From Burkholderia plantarii (GTDB lineage: Bacteria > Pseudomonadota > Gammaproteobacteria > Burkholderiales > Burkholderiaceae), in assembly GCF_001411805.1 (NCBI RefSeq), contig NZ_CP007213.1, positions 1,860,001-1,924,000 of the forward strand: a stretch of DNA of 64,000 nucleotides. Reading direction: 5' to 3'. The notes below the pieces were generated by a model, which had not been told where the DNA came from, did not search any database, and was given only the letters and a program-made list of their open reading frames with translations. Both the position numbers and the translations under genes were made by a program. This document shows positions 44,162-53,656 of this stretch, piece by piece. Every line of letters begins with the position of its first letter. Within the stretch, counting starts at the first letter, position 1.

Positions 44162-45448
44162 ATGCATACGGCTTCCGGTACGAAACACGACGCAAAGCAC
44201 GACGCAAAGCACGTCATCACGCCTCCCGACGGTTCGACCCCGAACCGCTTCGCGCCGCCTTCCCATCCCGCCCGCACCGTCCCGCGCGCCGCTTCCGGCG
44301 CCGTGGCGCTGGCCGCGCTGCTCGCGCTGGCCGCCTGTCAGGGTGACAAGCGCGATGCCGCGCCGCCGCCGCCCGAAGTCGGCGTGACGCGGCTCGCGCC
44401 GCAGTCGGTGCCGCTCGTCGATACCTTCAACGGCCGCGTGGAGGCCGTCGATTCGGCCGAGCTTCGCGCGCGCGTGAGCGGCTATCTGGAGCGGATCGCC
44501 TACAAGGAGGGCGACACCGTCGCGCAGGGTGCCGTGCTGTTCGTGATCGACCCGCGCCCGTACCGCATCGCCCTGGAGCGCGCCGACGCGCAGCTCGAAC
44601 ACGCGCGCGCGGCGGCCCGGCTCGCGCAGACGCAGCTCGCGCGCGCCCGCACGCTGATCGCCACCCACGCGGTCTCGCAGGAGGAACTCGACACGGCGCA
44701 GGCCGCCGACCTGCAGGCGCGCGCCGACCAGCACGCGGCCGAGGCCGCCGTGGACGACGCGAAGCTGAACCTCGGCTACACCGAGGTGCGCGCGCCGATC
44801 GCCGGACGCGCGAGCCGCGCGCGGCTGACGGTGGGCAACCTCGCGCGCGCCGACGATTCGCTGCTGACCACGGTGGTCTCGCAGGATCCGGTCTACGTCT
44901 ACTTCGATTGCGACGAGCAGAGCTACCTGCGCTATCTGGCGCAGCGCACCAACCCGGCCGGCCGCGCGCTCGACGCGAACCCGGTGCGCGTCGAGCTGGC
45001 CAACGAGACCGGCTTCCCGCACGCGGGCACGGTCGATTTCCTCGACAACCGGCTCGATCCGGCCACCGGCACGATCCGCGCGCGCGTGCGCCTCGCCAAC
45101 CCGAACCGGCTGTTCACGCCGGGCCTCTACGCGCGCGTGCAGCTGACGAGCGGCGAGGACCATGCGGCGCTGCTGGTGGACGACAAGGCGATCCTGACCG
45201 ACCAGGACCGCAAGTACGTGTATGTGCTCGGCGCCGGCGACAAGGCGCTTCGCCGCGACGTGACGATCGGCCGGCGCATCGGCGCCGAACGCGTGGTGGA
45301 GAAGGGGCTCGCCGCCGGCGACCAGGTGGTGGTGGACGGCACCCAGCGCATCTACTACCCGGGCGCGCCGGTCAAGCCGAAGGCGGTACCCGCGCCGGCG
45401 CTGACCACCGCCGGCACCGACGCCGCGTCGCCCGCCACGGTGCAGTGA
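44162..45448 (+). CDS. RND efflux periplasmic adaptor lipoprotein
   Basis: Membrane-fusion protein of a tripartite efflux pump (AcrA/MexE type), 428 residues. The start at 44162 precedes a 50-residue leader ending in the lipobox LAAC, so the adaptor is lipid-anchored in the inner membrane. The leader is unusually His/Lys/Pro-rich before the hydrophobic stretch. The lipoyl half-motifs, the coiled-coil hairpin (residues ~140-210) and the beta-barrel (RTNPAG to LFTPGLYARV) are in order. The RND pump gene begins 13 bases on. Confidence 0.88.
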   Translation: MHTASGTKHDAKHDAKHVITPPDGSTPNRFAPPSHPARTVPRAASGAVALAALLALAACQGDKRDAAPPPPEVGVTRLAPQSVPLVDTFNGRVEAVDSAELRARVSGYLERIAYKEGDTVAQGAVLFVIDPRPYRIALERADAQLEHARAAARLAQTQLARARTLIATHAVSQEELDTAQAADLQARADQHAAEAAVDDAKLNLGYTEVRAPIAGRASRARLTVGNLARADDSLLTTVVSQDPVYVYFDCDEQSYLRYLAQRTNPAGRALDANPVRVELANETGFPHAGTVDFLDNRLDPATGTIRARVRLANPNRLFTPGLYARVQLTSGEDHAALLVDDKAILTDQDRKYVYVLGAGDKALRRDVTIGRRIGAERVVEKGLAAGDQVVVDGTQRIYYPGAPVKPKAVPAPALTTAGTDAASPATVQ

Positions 45449-45461
45449 GGAGCGTGCCGCC

Positions 45462-48400
45462 ATGGACTTTTCGAAATTCTTCATCGACCGGCCGATCTTC
45501 GCGGTGGTGCTGTCGATCATCATCTTCGCGGTCGGGCTGATCGCGATCCCGCTGCTGCCCTCGGGCGAGTATCCGGAAGTCGTGCCGCCGAGCGTGGTGG
45601 TGCATGCCAACTATCCGGGCGCGAACCCGAAGGAGATCGCCGAATCGGTGGCCGAGCCGCTCGAGGAAGCGATCAACGGCGTGGAAGGCATCATGTACAT
45701 GAAGTCGGTGGCGGCCTCCGACGGCAGCCTGCAGGTGGTGGTCACGTTCCAGCCGAACGTGGACCCCGACACCGCCGCCGTGCGCGTGCAGAACCGCGTG
45801 AGCCAGGCGCTCACGCGGCTGCCCGACGAGGTGCGCCAGTACGGCGTGACCACCCAGAAGCAGTCGCCCACGCCGCTGATGTACGTGAGCCTCTATTCGC
45901 CCGACGGCAGCCGTGATTCGCTGTACCTGCGCAATTATTTGACGCTGCACGTGAAGGACGAGCTGTCGCGGATTCCCGGCATCGGCGACGTGAGCCTGAA
46001 CGGCTCGGGCGACTACGCGATGCGGATCTGGCTCGACCCGAACCGGCTCGCCTCACGCGGGCTCACCACGGCCGACGTGATGGCCGCCGTGCGCGAGCAG
46101 AACGTGCAGGTGTCGGCCGGCCAGCTCGGCGCGGAGCCGGCGCCGAAGCACAACGACTTCCTCACCTCGATCAACGTGCGCGGCCGGCTGCGCAGCCCGC
46201 AGGAATTCGGCGCGATCGTGCTGAAGAGCGGCACCGACGGGCAGGTGGTGCGCCTGTCGGACGTCGCGCGCGTCGAACTCGGCGCCGACAACTACACGCT
46301 GCGCTCGTTCTTCAACGACAAGTCCTCGGCCGTGACCGGCATCTTCCTGTCGCCGGGCGCGAACTCGCTGCAGGTGGCCAACGCGGTCTACGCGAAGCTC
46401 GACGAATTGTCGAAGCGCTTTCCCTCCGGCGTCGCGTATCGGCCGGTGTGGGACCCGACCGTGTTCGTGCGTGACTCGATCCGCGCCGTGCAGCACACGC
46501 TGATCGAGGCGGTGGTGCTGGTGGTGCTGGTGGTGATCCTGTTCCTGCAGACCTGGCGCGCCTCGATCATTCCGCTGGTGGCCGTGCCGGTGTCGGTGAT
46601 CGGCACCTTCGCGGGGCTCTACCTGCTCGGCTACTCCATCAACACGCTGACGCTGTTCGGGCTGGTGCTCGCGATCGGCATCGTGGTGGACGACGCGATC
46701 GTGGTGGTGGAGAACGTCGAGCGCAACATCGCGCAGGGGCACTCGCCGCGCGAGGCCGCGCATCGGGCGATGAAGGAGGTGTCCGGGCCGATCGTGGCGA
46801 TCGCGCTGGTGTTGTGCGCGGTGTTCGTGCCGATGTCGTTCCTGTCGGGCGTGACCGGGCAGTTCTACAAGCAGTTCGCGGTGACCATCGCGATCTCCAC
46901 GGTGATCTCGGCGATCAACTCGCTGACGCTCTCGCCGGCGCTCGCGGCGCGGCTGCTCGAGCCGCACGGCGCGCCGAAGGATGCGCTCGCGCGCGCCATC
47001 GAGCGCGGCTTCGGCTGGCTGTTCCGGCCGTTCAACCGCTTCTTCGAGCGCAGCTCGACGCGCTATCACGGCGTGGTGGCGCGCTCGCTGGGCCGGCGCG
47101 GCGCGGTGTTCGTGGTGTACGTGGCATTGCTCGGCGCCACCGTGCTGCTGTTTCGCGCCGTGCCGGGCGGCTTCATCCCGCTGCAGGACAAGCTCTATCT
47201 CTACACCGGCGCCAAGCTGCCCGAGGGCGCCTCGCTGGCCCGCACCAGCGCGGTGGCCGCGCGCATGCAGCAGATCGCGCACGAGACCGAGGGCGTGGAG
47301 ATGGTGCAGGGCTTCGCCGGCCTGAACGCGCTGCAGCAGACCACCACCCCGAACGTGACCGCCTCCTACGTGATCCTGAAGCCGTTCGACGAGCGCAAGC
47401 GCGGCGCCGGGCAGATCAGCGCCGAGCTGAACCGGCGCTTCTCGGCGATCAAGGACGGCTTCGTCTACGCGCTGATGCCGCCGCCGATCCAGGGCCTCGG
47501 CAACGGCTCGGGCTATTCGCTGTACCTGGAGGATCGCGCGGGGCTCGGCTACGGCGCGCTGCAGAACGCGCTGTCGGCGTTCCAGGCGAGGGTCGCGCAG
47601 ACGCCGGGCATGCATTACCCGGTCAGCAGCTATCAGGCCAACATCCCGCAGCTGGAGATCAACGTCGATCGCGTCAAGGCCAAGGCGCAGGGCGTCGCGC
47701 TGACCGACCTGTTCGACACGCTGCAGGTGTATCTGGGCTCGGCCTACGTGAACGACTTCAACCTGTTCGGGCGCGTCTACCGCGTGATGGCGCAGGCGGA
47801 CACGCCATTCCGCCAGAGCGCCGACGACATCGCCAACCTGCGCACCCGCAACGCGGCGGGCGAGATGGTGCCGATCGGCTCGATGGTCAGCGTCACGCCT
47901 GCGTTCGGCCCCGATCCGGTGATCCGCTACAACGGCTATCCGGCCGCCGACCTGATCGGCGAGGCCGACCCGAAAGTGATGTCGTCGGCGCAGGTGATCG
48001 CCAAGCTGCAGCAGATCGCCAAGGAAACGCTGCCGCCCGGCATCACGCTCGAATGGACCGACCTCAGCTACCAGCAGGTCACGCAGAGCAACGCGGCGGT
48101 GGTGGTGTTCCCGCTCGCCGTGATGCTGGTGTTCCTGGTGCTGGCCGCGCTCTACGAGAGCTGGACGCTGCCGCTGGCGGTGATCCTGATCGTGCCGGTC
48201 TGCATGTGCGCCGCGCTGTTCGGCGTGTGGCTCTCGGGCGGCGACAACAACGTGTTCGTGCAGGTGGGGCTGGTGGTGCTGATGGGCCTGGCCTGCAAGA
48301 ACGCGATCCTGATCGTCGAGTTCGCGCGCGAGTTGGAGATCCAGGGGCGCTCGATCGTCGGCGCCGCGCTCGAGGCGTGCCGGCTGCGGTTGCGGCCGAT

Positions 48401-48647
48401 CGTGATGACCTCGGTGGCGTTCATCGCGGGCTCGGTGCCGCTGCTGATCGGCTCGGGGGCCGGCAGCGAGGTGCGGGCCGCCACCGGCGTCACGGTGTTC
48501 TCTGGGATGCTCGGCGTGACGCTGTTCGGGCTGTTCCTCACGCCGGTGTTCTACGTCGCGATCCGCACGCTGGCGAGCCGCCGGCCCGCCGCGTGGCATG
48601 AGCCCGGCGCGAGCGCGCCGGCTGTTTCGCAGGAGGTCGCGCAATGA
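45462..48647 (+). CDS. RND multidrug efflux pump, HAE1 family
   Basis: Inner-membrane proton-driven transporter of 1061 residues, with twelve helices and two large periplasmic loops (MexF/AcrB type). The proton-relay aspartates lie in GIVVDDAIVVVENVERN, near residue 408. The N-terminal MDFSKFFIDRPIFA is typical. It follows the adaptor with a GAGGAG site and overlaps the outer-membrane factor by ATGA. Substrates are unknown; export of the neighbouring cluster's product is possible. Confidence 0.92.
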   Translation: MDFSKFFIDRPIFAVVLSIIIFAVGLIAIPLLPSGEYPEVVPPSVVVHANYPGANPKEIAESVAEPLEEAINGVEGIMYMKSVAASDGSLQVVVTFQPNVDPDTAAVRVQNRVSQALTRLPDEVRQYGVTTQKQSPTPLMYVSLYSPDGSRDSLYLRNYLTLHVKDELSRIPGIGDVSLNGSGDYAMRIWLDPNRLASRGLTTADVMAAVREQNVQVSAGQLGAEPAPKHNDFLTSINVRGRLRSPQEFGAIVLKSGTDGQVVRLSDVARVELGADNYTLRSFFNDKSSAVTGIFLSPGANSLQVANAVYAKLDELSKRFPSGVAYRPVWDPTVFVRDSIRAVQHTLIEAVVLVVLVVILFLQTWRASIIPLVAVPVSVIGTFAGLYLLGYSINTLTLFGLVLAIGIVVDDAIVVVENVERNIAQGHSPREAAHRAMKEVSGPIVAIALVLCAVFVPMSFLSGVTGQFYKQFAVTIAISTVISAINSLTLSPALAARLLEPHGAPKDALARAIERGFGWLFRPFNRFFERSSTRYHGVVARSLGRRGAVFVVYVALLGATVLLFRAVPGGFIPLQDKLYLYTGAKLPEGASLARTSAVAARMQQIAHETEGVEMVQGFAGLNALQQTTTPNVTASYVILKPFDERKRGAGQISAELNRRFSAIKDGFVYALMPPPIQGLGNGSGYSLYLEDRAGLGYGALQNALSAFQARVAQTPGMHYPVSSYQANIPQLEINVDRVKAKAQGVALTDLFDTLQVYLGSAYVNDFNLFGRVYRVMAQADTPFRQSADDIANLRTRNAAGEMVPIGSMVSVTPAFGPDPVIRYNGYPAADLIGEADPKVMSSAQVIAKLQQIAKETLPPGITLEWTDLSYQQVTQSNAAVVVFPLAVMLVFLVLAALYESWTLPLAVILIVPVCMCAALFGVWLSGGDNNVFVQVGLVVLMGLACKNAILIVEFARELEIQGRSIVGAALEACRLRLRPIVMTSVAFIAGSVPLLIGSGAGSEVRAATGVTVFSGMLGVTLFGLFLTPVFYVAIRTLASRRPAAWHEPGASAPAVSQEVAQ

Positions 48648-50281
48648 ACGCAACGCTTTCGTCGTCCAGGCTGTTCCGTTTGGCGCCGCTCGCGCTGGCG
48701 CTCGTGATGGCCGCCTGCACCGTCGGCCCCGATTTCCGGCCGCCGTCCACGGCCGCGCTGCCGGCGCGCTTCGCGCGCGCCGACGCGGGGCGTGAATCGG
48801 CGGTGCCCGACGTCGCGCCGGTGGCATCTGCTGCATCCGCTTCGTCCGGCGCGTCGGTTGCCTCGGCCGCATCCGGTGCCGGGGCCAACCCGGTGCCGCC
48901 GGCCGTGGCCGCAGTGTCCGGCGATGCCCCGGCCGCCCTCGATCCGCCGGACGCCGCGTTCTGGCGCGGCTTCGGCGATCCGGTGCTGAGCGGGCTGATC
49001 ACCGCCGCGCTGGCGTCGAACCCGGACCTGCGCGTGTCGATCGCGCGCTACGACGAGGCCAACGCGCTGCTGCGCAACGCGCGCTTCGACCTGTTCCCGA
49101 CCGTCACCGCCAATGCGCAGATCGGCCATCAGCTGATCAGCCGGGATCAGGCCTACGGGGCGCCGCGCAGCGAGCGCGACACGCCGAGTTCGGGCGCGAA
49201 CCTCAACGCGAGCTGGGAGCTGGACCTGTTCGGCCGCGTGCGGCGCGGCGTCGAATCGCAGCGCGCCGAGACGGCCGCGAGCGCGGCGGACCTGCGCGCG
49301 GTGCGGGTGGCGATCGCCGGCGACGTGGCCGCCGCCTACCTCGACCTGCGCGGTCAGCAGGAACGGCTGCGCATCGCGCGCGAGAACGCCGCGAACCAGC
49401 GCGACACGCTTCGGCTGATCGACACGCGCTTCGCGGCCGGGCGCGGCTCCGAGTTCGACGCGGCGCGCCAGCGCGCGCAGTACGAAACCACCTCGTCGCG
49501 GGTGGCCGTGTACGAGGCCGCGATCGGCGTGGACGAGCACCGCCTCGCCGTGCTGACCGGGCAGCCGCCCGACGCGCTGATCGCCCGGCTCGACGCGCCC
49601 GCGCCGCTGCCGGTGGTGCCGGCCGGGATCGATCCGGGCACGCCGGCCGGGCTGCTGCGCCGGCGCCCCGACGTGGCGGCGGCCGAGGCGCGCCTGCACG
49701 CGGCCACCGCGCGGGTGGGCGTGGCCACCGCCGACCTGTTTCCGCGCTTCACGTTCTCGGGCTTCATCGGCAGCCTGACCAACAGCTACGGCGTGTTCCG
49801 CGAGGGCAGCGACCAGAACCTCGCGATGCTCGGCATCGACTGGTCGTTCCTCGACATCGGCCGCGTGCGCGCGCGCATCGCGCAGAGCGACGCGCAGGCC
49901 GCGCAGCAACTGGCGCAGTACCAGCAGACCGTGCTCGGCGCGCTGGAGGACACCGAGAACGCGCTGCTGCGCGCCGCGCGCACGCGCGACGAGGCGGCCG
50001 CGCTCGAACGCGCGGCGGCCGACAGCGCGCGCGCCGAGCAGATCGCGCGGGCCCGCTTCACGGCCGGCTCGATCGGCTATTTCGAGGTGCTCGACGCGCA
50101 GCGCTCGCGGCTCGACGCGCAGGATGCGGCCGCCGACAGCCGCACGCGCGGCGCGGCGGCCGTGGTCGCGCTGTACAAGGCGCTGGCCGGCGGCTGGCCG
50201 CCGGACGCGGCGAACGCGGCGGCGAGCGTGCAGCGGGACGCGGCGGCGAATCCGGGCGCGGAGGCGACCGTGAACCGCTGA
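48644..50281 (+). CDS. RND outer-membrane factor lipoprotein (OprM/NodT type)
   Basis: TolC-like trimeric outer-membrane channel of 545 residues, completing the pump. The N-terminal signal ends in the lipobox MAAC, followed by TVGPDF, typical of NodT-family factors. The two OEP repeats are visible, with AFWRGFGDPVL at the start and helices continuing to residue ~510. An Ala/Ser/Pro-rich stretch at residues ~45-100 is longer than usual. It is translationally coupled to the pump gene. Confidence 0.9.
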   Translation: MNATLSSSRLFRLAPLALALVMAACTVGPDFRPPSTAALPARFARADAGRESAVPDVAPVASAASASSGASVASAASGAGANPVPPAVAAVSGDAPAALDPPDAAFWRGFGDPVLSGLITAALASNPDLRVSIARYDEANALLRNARFDLFPTVTANAQIGHQLISRDQAYGAPRSERDTPSSGANLNASWELDLFGRVRRGVESQRAETAASAADLRAVRVAIAGDVAAAYLDLRGQQERLRIARENAANQRDTLRLIDTRFAAGRGSEFDAARQRAQYETTSSRVAVYEAAIGVDEHRLAVLTGQPPDALIARLDAPAPLPVVPAGIDPGTPAGLLRRRPDVAAAEARLHAATARVGVATADLFPRFTFSGFIGSLTNSYGVFREGSDQNLAMLGIDWSFLDIGRVRARIAQSDAQAAQQLAQYQQTVLGALEDTENALLRAARTRDEAAALERAAADSARAEQIARARFTAGSIGYFEVLDAQRSRLDAQDAAADSRTRGAAAVVALYKALAGGWPPDAANAAASVQRDAAANPGAEATVNR

Positions 50282-50516
50282 GGGCGGGGGCTTGCGGTCA
50301 TGCCGGCGCCGGCCTGGCGGCGGTCCGTTCGCGCAGGCCGGGGCCGCGCCGCGGCAGGCGCGCGGTGTCATCACGGTGCCGCGCCGGCGGCGCCCGGCGA
50401 GGGCGGCCCGATCGCGCCGGCCCGGGCCGCATCGCGGCGGGCGGGACCGCGAGCGCCCGCCGCGCGGCCGGCATGCCTGGCGCGTGCCGGCCGGATGCCG
50501 CTTCGGGACGCGGGGC

Positions 50517-51170
50517 TCAGAGCGTCGGCAGGATGTTGGGGGCCGGCACCAGTCCCACCGGCGGCGAGCTGTAGTCGGACGCCGCGACGAAGGTATTGGT
50601 GGGAATCAGGCCGAGCTGGCTCGTCGTGATGCTCCAGAACGCGATGTCCCCCCACTGGCCGCCGCCTTTCGCGCCCGAGTTCTGGTCGCTCCAGATCATC
50701 CTGCCGAACTCGCCCGGCTTGACGTACGAGCTGTTGATGGCCGCCAGCTTGTTCCACCAGAAGCTGCCGGCCGGGCTGCCTTCGTAGCCCTCGCCGACCC
50801 AGGCGAACAGCCCGAGCGCGGTGTAGCCCTGCTTGGCCGGCTGCGGCGCCCAGATCTCGATGTCCTGCGCGCCGTCCGAATGCTGGTCGGTCCACAGCGC
50901 CTGCGTGCCGGCGTTGACGGGGCAGACCGCGTTGCCGTCGAGCGGCTGCACGATCACGGCGTAGGGCGCGATGTTCGCCACGGCCGGCGACGTGTACGGC
51001 ACGGAGCTCGGCAGCGACACGGCGAGGTCGCCCAGGTAGTACCAGCCGTCCGGAATCGAGACCGGGCGGTAGATGGCCACGTTGAGGCTGGCGCCGCTGC
51101 CGTAGTCGGTATAGATCGGCGCGGTGGGCACGATGGCGATGGCGAGGCTTTCGGCGAAGGAAGTGGTCAT
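50517..51170 (-). CDS. Vps62/DUF946-like protein
   Basis: A 217-residue protein resembling the Vps62/DUF946 group: the segments SGASLNVAIYRP, PDGWYYLGDLAV and YEGSPAGSFWWNK, and the pattern of ALWTDQHSDGAQDIEIWAPQP, fit the beta-rich repeats of that family. The ATG at 51170 has GGAG about 12 bases upstream, and no signal peptide is seen. Function unknown; in fungi and plants the family is linked to membranes or lectin-like folds. It is a single-gene unit with a strong hairpin in its upstream region. Confidence 0.65.
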   Translation of the reverse strand: MTTSFAESLAIAIVPTAPIYTDYGSGASLNVAIYRPVSIPDGWYYLGDLAVSLPSSVPYTSPAVANIAPYAVIVQPLDGNAVCPVNAGTQALWTDQHSDGAQDIEIWAPQPAKQGYTALGLFAWVGEGYEGSPAGSFWWNKLAAINSSYVKPGEFGRMIWSDQNSGAKGGGQWGDIAFWSITTSQLGLIPTNTFVAASDYSSPPVGLVPAPNILPTL

Positions 51171-51271
51171 GATGATGGTTGTCTCCTGTTGGCTCGACGG
51201 CGGGAAAACCGCAGGCCGCCCCGGGCCCGCCGAGGCACGGCGCAAAGGCGCAAAGGCGGGGCGGCGGCAAG

Positions 51272-51297
51272 GCGCGATCGGCTCTCTCCGATCGCGC
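51272..51297. promoter_or_regulatory. strong inverted repeat in the vps62-glycosyltransferase gap
   Basis: GCGCGATCGG (51272-51281) and CCGATCGCGC (51288-51297) form perfect 10-bp arms with a 6-base centre. Neither strand has a following T-run, so an operator or leader-RNA structure is more likely than a terminator. Just upstream, GGCGCAAA is repeated in tandem. The rest of 51171-51496 shows no gene. Confidence 0.5.
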
Positions 51298-51496
51298 GCC
51301 AGTATGGTCACCAGCGCGAGTCGATCCGATGGAATTTTGCAGAAATTCGCATGATTCAACAGACTTTCCGCCGCCTTGCGGCATCCGCGCGCGACGGCGC
51401 CCGCGCCGCTCGAGCCCCCGCCCGACACCCAATTGACGCCCGCATGGCTTTTCAATGAAAGTGGGCGGATAACAAGCCATCCACTCCCGGGCCACC

Positions 51497-52261
51497 ATGA
51501 AACCGACTCCAGGCATCTTCGTCGCGACCCCCGCCTATGGTTCGAGCTGTTATCTGCCCTACGTGACCGGGCTGCTGTCGCTGCAGCGCGCCTGCCTCGA
51601 GGCCGGGCTCGGCTTCGAATTCTTCTACGTGAGCGGCACCGCGCTGCTGCACCAGCAGCGCAACGTGCTGATCCGGCGCTTCCTCGACGAATCCACGCTC
51701 TCGCACCTGCTGTTCGTGGATGCCGACGTCGGCTTCGAGGGGCGAGACGTGCTGCGGATGCACGCGCTGCGGGCCGAGATCGCGCTCGGCCCCTATCCGG
51801 CCAAGCAACTCGACTGGCAGGCGGTGGTGGAGACGGCGCGCCGGCGGCCCGAGCTGTCGGCGCAGCAGGTGGCGCTGGCCGCCGCCGACTATCGGCACAC
51901 GCTCTACGCGATCGGCGACGGCGCCCTGCAGGGCGAGCAGCCGGTCGAGGTGGCGGCCGGCGGCGCCGGCCTGATGCTGCTGGAGCGCGCGGTGTTCGAG
52001 AAGCTCGCGCTGGCCTATCCCGACACGCGCGTCGAGGTGCCGGAGGTGTATCGCCATCTCGTGCCGCACGCCACGCATCTGCACGAGCACTTCGAATTCC
52101 TGCGCGAGCCGAACGGCCGCGCGCTGTCCGAGGATCTGTCGTTCTGCCGGAAATGGCGCGACCTCGGCGGCGCGATCTACGCCTGCCCGTGGTTCCGCAC
52201 CACGCATGCGGGCGTGCATTACTTCGACGGAAACCTGCCGGCGCTGCTCGGGCGCGCTTGA
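51497..52261 (+). CDS. small GT-A-fold glycosyltransferase-like protein
   Basis: A 254-residue soluble protein with a nucleotide-sugar-binding pattern: an N-terminal beta-strand start GIFVATPAYGSS, then LLFVDADVGFEG with a D-x-D metal motif (residues ~74-82), and a late SEDLSFCRKWRDLGG that fits an acceptor-site region. Relatives occur in phage and in surface-glycan loci. No sugar gene neighbours exist, so the substrate is unknown. It may act as a protein or glycan glycosyltransferase. Confidence 0.6.
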   Translation: MKPTPGIFVATPAYGSSCYLPYVTGLLSLQRACLEAGLGFEFFYVSGTALLHQQRNVLIRRFLDESTLSHLLFVDADVGFEGRDVLRMHALRAEIALGPYPAKQLDWQAVVETARRRPELSAQQVALAAADYRHTLYAIGDGALQGEQPVEVAAGGAGLMLLERAVFEKLALAYPDTRVEVPEVYRHLVPHATHLHEHFEFLREPNGRALSEDLSFCRKWRDLGGAIYACPWFRTTHAGVHYFDGNLPALLGRA

Positions 52262-52375
52262 AGGTTCGGCGGCGCGGGCGGGCGGCTTGATGGCTTCACC
52301 CGATTTGGTTGCAAATCGAAACCTATTCGATTACGCTCTGTTTGGTCCTCATTTGAAACCAGATGGAGTTCCTCC

Positions 52376-53596
52376 ATGGATGTGTCCGTGCCGTGCCCGG
52401 CCGCCCGGCCATGCGAAACCGCGGTGGCGCATGACGCCCGCATGCCGCGCGCGCTCGTCGCGCTGTTCGCGGTCGCGAGCGGCGTGAGCGTCGCCAACGT
52501 CTACTACGCGCAGCCGCTGCTCGATGCGTTCGCGACCGATTTCGGCATCGCGCGCGGGGCCGTCGGCGGCGTGGTCACGGCCACCCAGCTCGGCTGCGCG
52601 CTGGCGCTGCTGCTGCTGGTGCCGCTGGGCGACCGCCTCGACCGGCGGCGCCTGATCGGCGCGCAGTGCGTGGCGCTGGTCGCCGCGCTCGCGGCGGTGG
52701 CCGGCGCGCGCTCGGTGCCGCTGCTGCTCGCGGCGATGCTCGGCGTGGGCCTGCTCGGCACGGCCATGACGCAGGGGCTGATCGCCTGCGCGGCCAGCGC
52801 GGCGGCACCCGACGAGCGTGGCCGCGTGGTGGGCGCGGCGCAGGGCGGGGTGTTCGTCGGGCTGCTGCTGGCGCGCGTGGTGTCGGGCGCGCTCGGCGAT
52901 CTGGTGGGCTGGCGCGGCGTGTACGCGGCTTCGGCGCTGGCGATGCTGGCGCTCGCCTGGCCGCTCGCGCGGCGGCTGCCGGCCACCGCCCCGGCGGCGC
53001 GGCGCGGCTACGTGCAACTGCTCGCGTCGATGCTGGCGCTGCTGCGCGAGGAACGCGTGCTGCGCGTGCGCGGCGTGCTCGCGCTGCTGATGTTCGCGGC
53101 GCTGAACGTGTTCTGGAGCGCGCTGGTGCTGCCGCTGTCGGCGCCGCCGTTCGGCTTTTCGCACACGGCGATCGGCGCGTTCGGCCTGGCCGGCGCGGCG
53201 GGCGCGCTGGCGGCGTCGCGGGCCGGGCACTGGGCCGACCGCGGTTTCGCCGGCCGCACCAGCGCGCTCGCGCTGGCCCTGCTGACGCTGGCCTGGGCGC
53301 CGCTCGCGCTGCTGCACCGGTCGCTCGGCGCGCTGCTGGCGGGGATCGTGTTGCTCGACGTCGGCGCCCAGTTGCTGCACGTGACGAGCCAGAGCCTGAT
53401 CTTTCGCGCGCGGCCCGATGCGCCGAGCCGCCTGATCGGCGTCTACATGCTCTTCTATGCGGCCGGCAGCGGGCTCGGCGCGATCGCCACCACGGTCACC
53501 TACGCGCGTGCGGGGTGGGAGGGCGTGTGCCTGCTCGGCGCCGCGATCAGCGCGGCGGCGTCCGGCTTCTGGTGGACGACGCGCGAGCGCGGCTGA
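52376..53596 (+). CDS. MFS transporter (drug/amino-acid efflux type)
   Basis: A 406-residue permease with about twelve helices. The N-terminal VYYAQPLLDAFATDFG and LVPLGDRLDRRRL, then LRARPDAPSRLIGVYM-like loops, match the DHA1 efflux subgroup common in Burkholderia. It is a stand-alone gene; an AT-rich promoter-like stretch with TTGCAA lies at 52307-52360, before the ATG. Confidence 0.82.
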   Translation: MDVSVPCPAARPCETAVAHDARMPRALVALFAVASGVSVANVYYAQPLLDAFATDFGIARGAVGGVVTATQLGCALALLLLVPLGDRLDRRRLIGAQCVALVAALAAVAGARSVPLLLAAMLGVGLLGTAMTQGLIACAASAAAPDERGRVVGAAQGGVFVGLLLARVVSGALGDLVGWRGVYAASALAMLALAWPLARRLPATAPAARRGYVQLLASMLALLREERVLRVRGVLALLMFAALNVFWSALVLPLSAPPFGFSHTAIGAFGLAGAAGALAASRAGHWADRGFAGRTSALALALLTLAWAPLALLHRSLGALLAGIVLLDVGAQLLHVTSQSLIFRARPDAPSRLIGVYMLFYAAGSGLGAIATTVTYARAGWEGVCLLGAAISAAASGFWWTTRERG

Positions 53597-53656
53597 GGGC
53601 GGCGGCGGTGCGGTCCGCCGCGCGCCAGCCGATGAAGAGGCAGCGCATCGCCGCGC

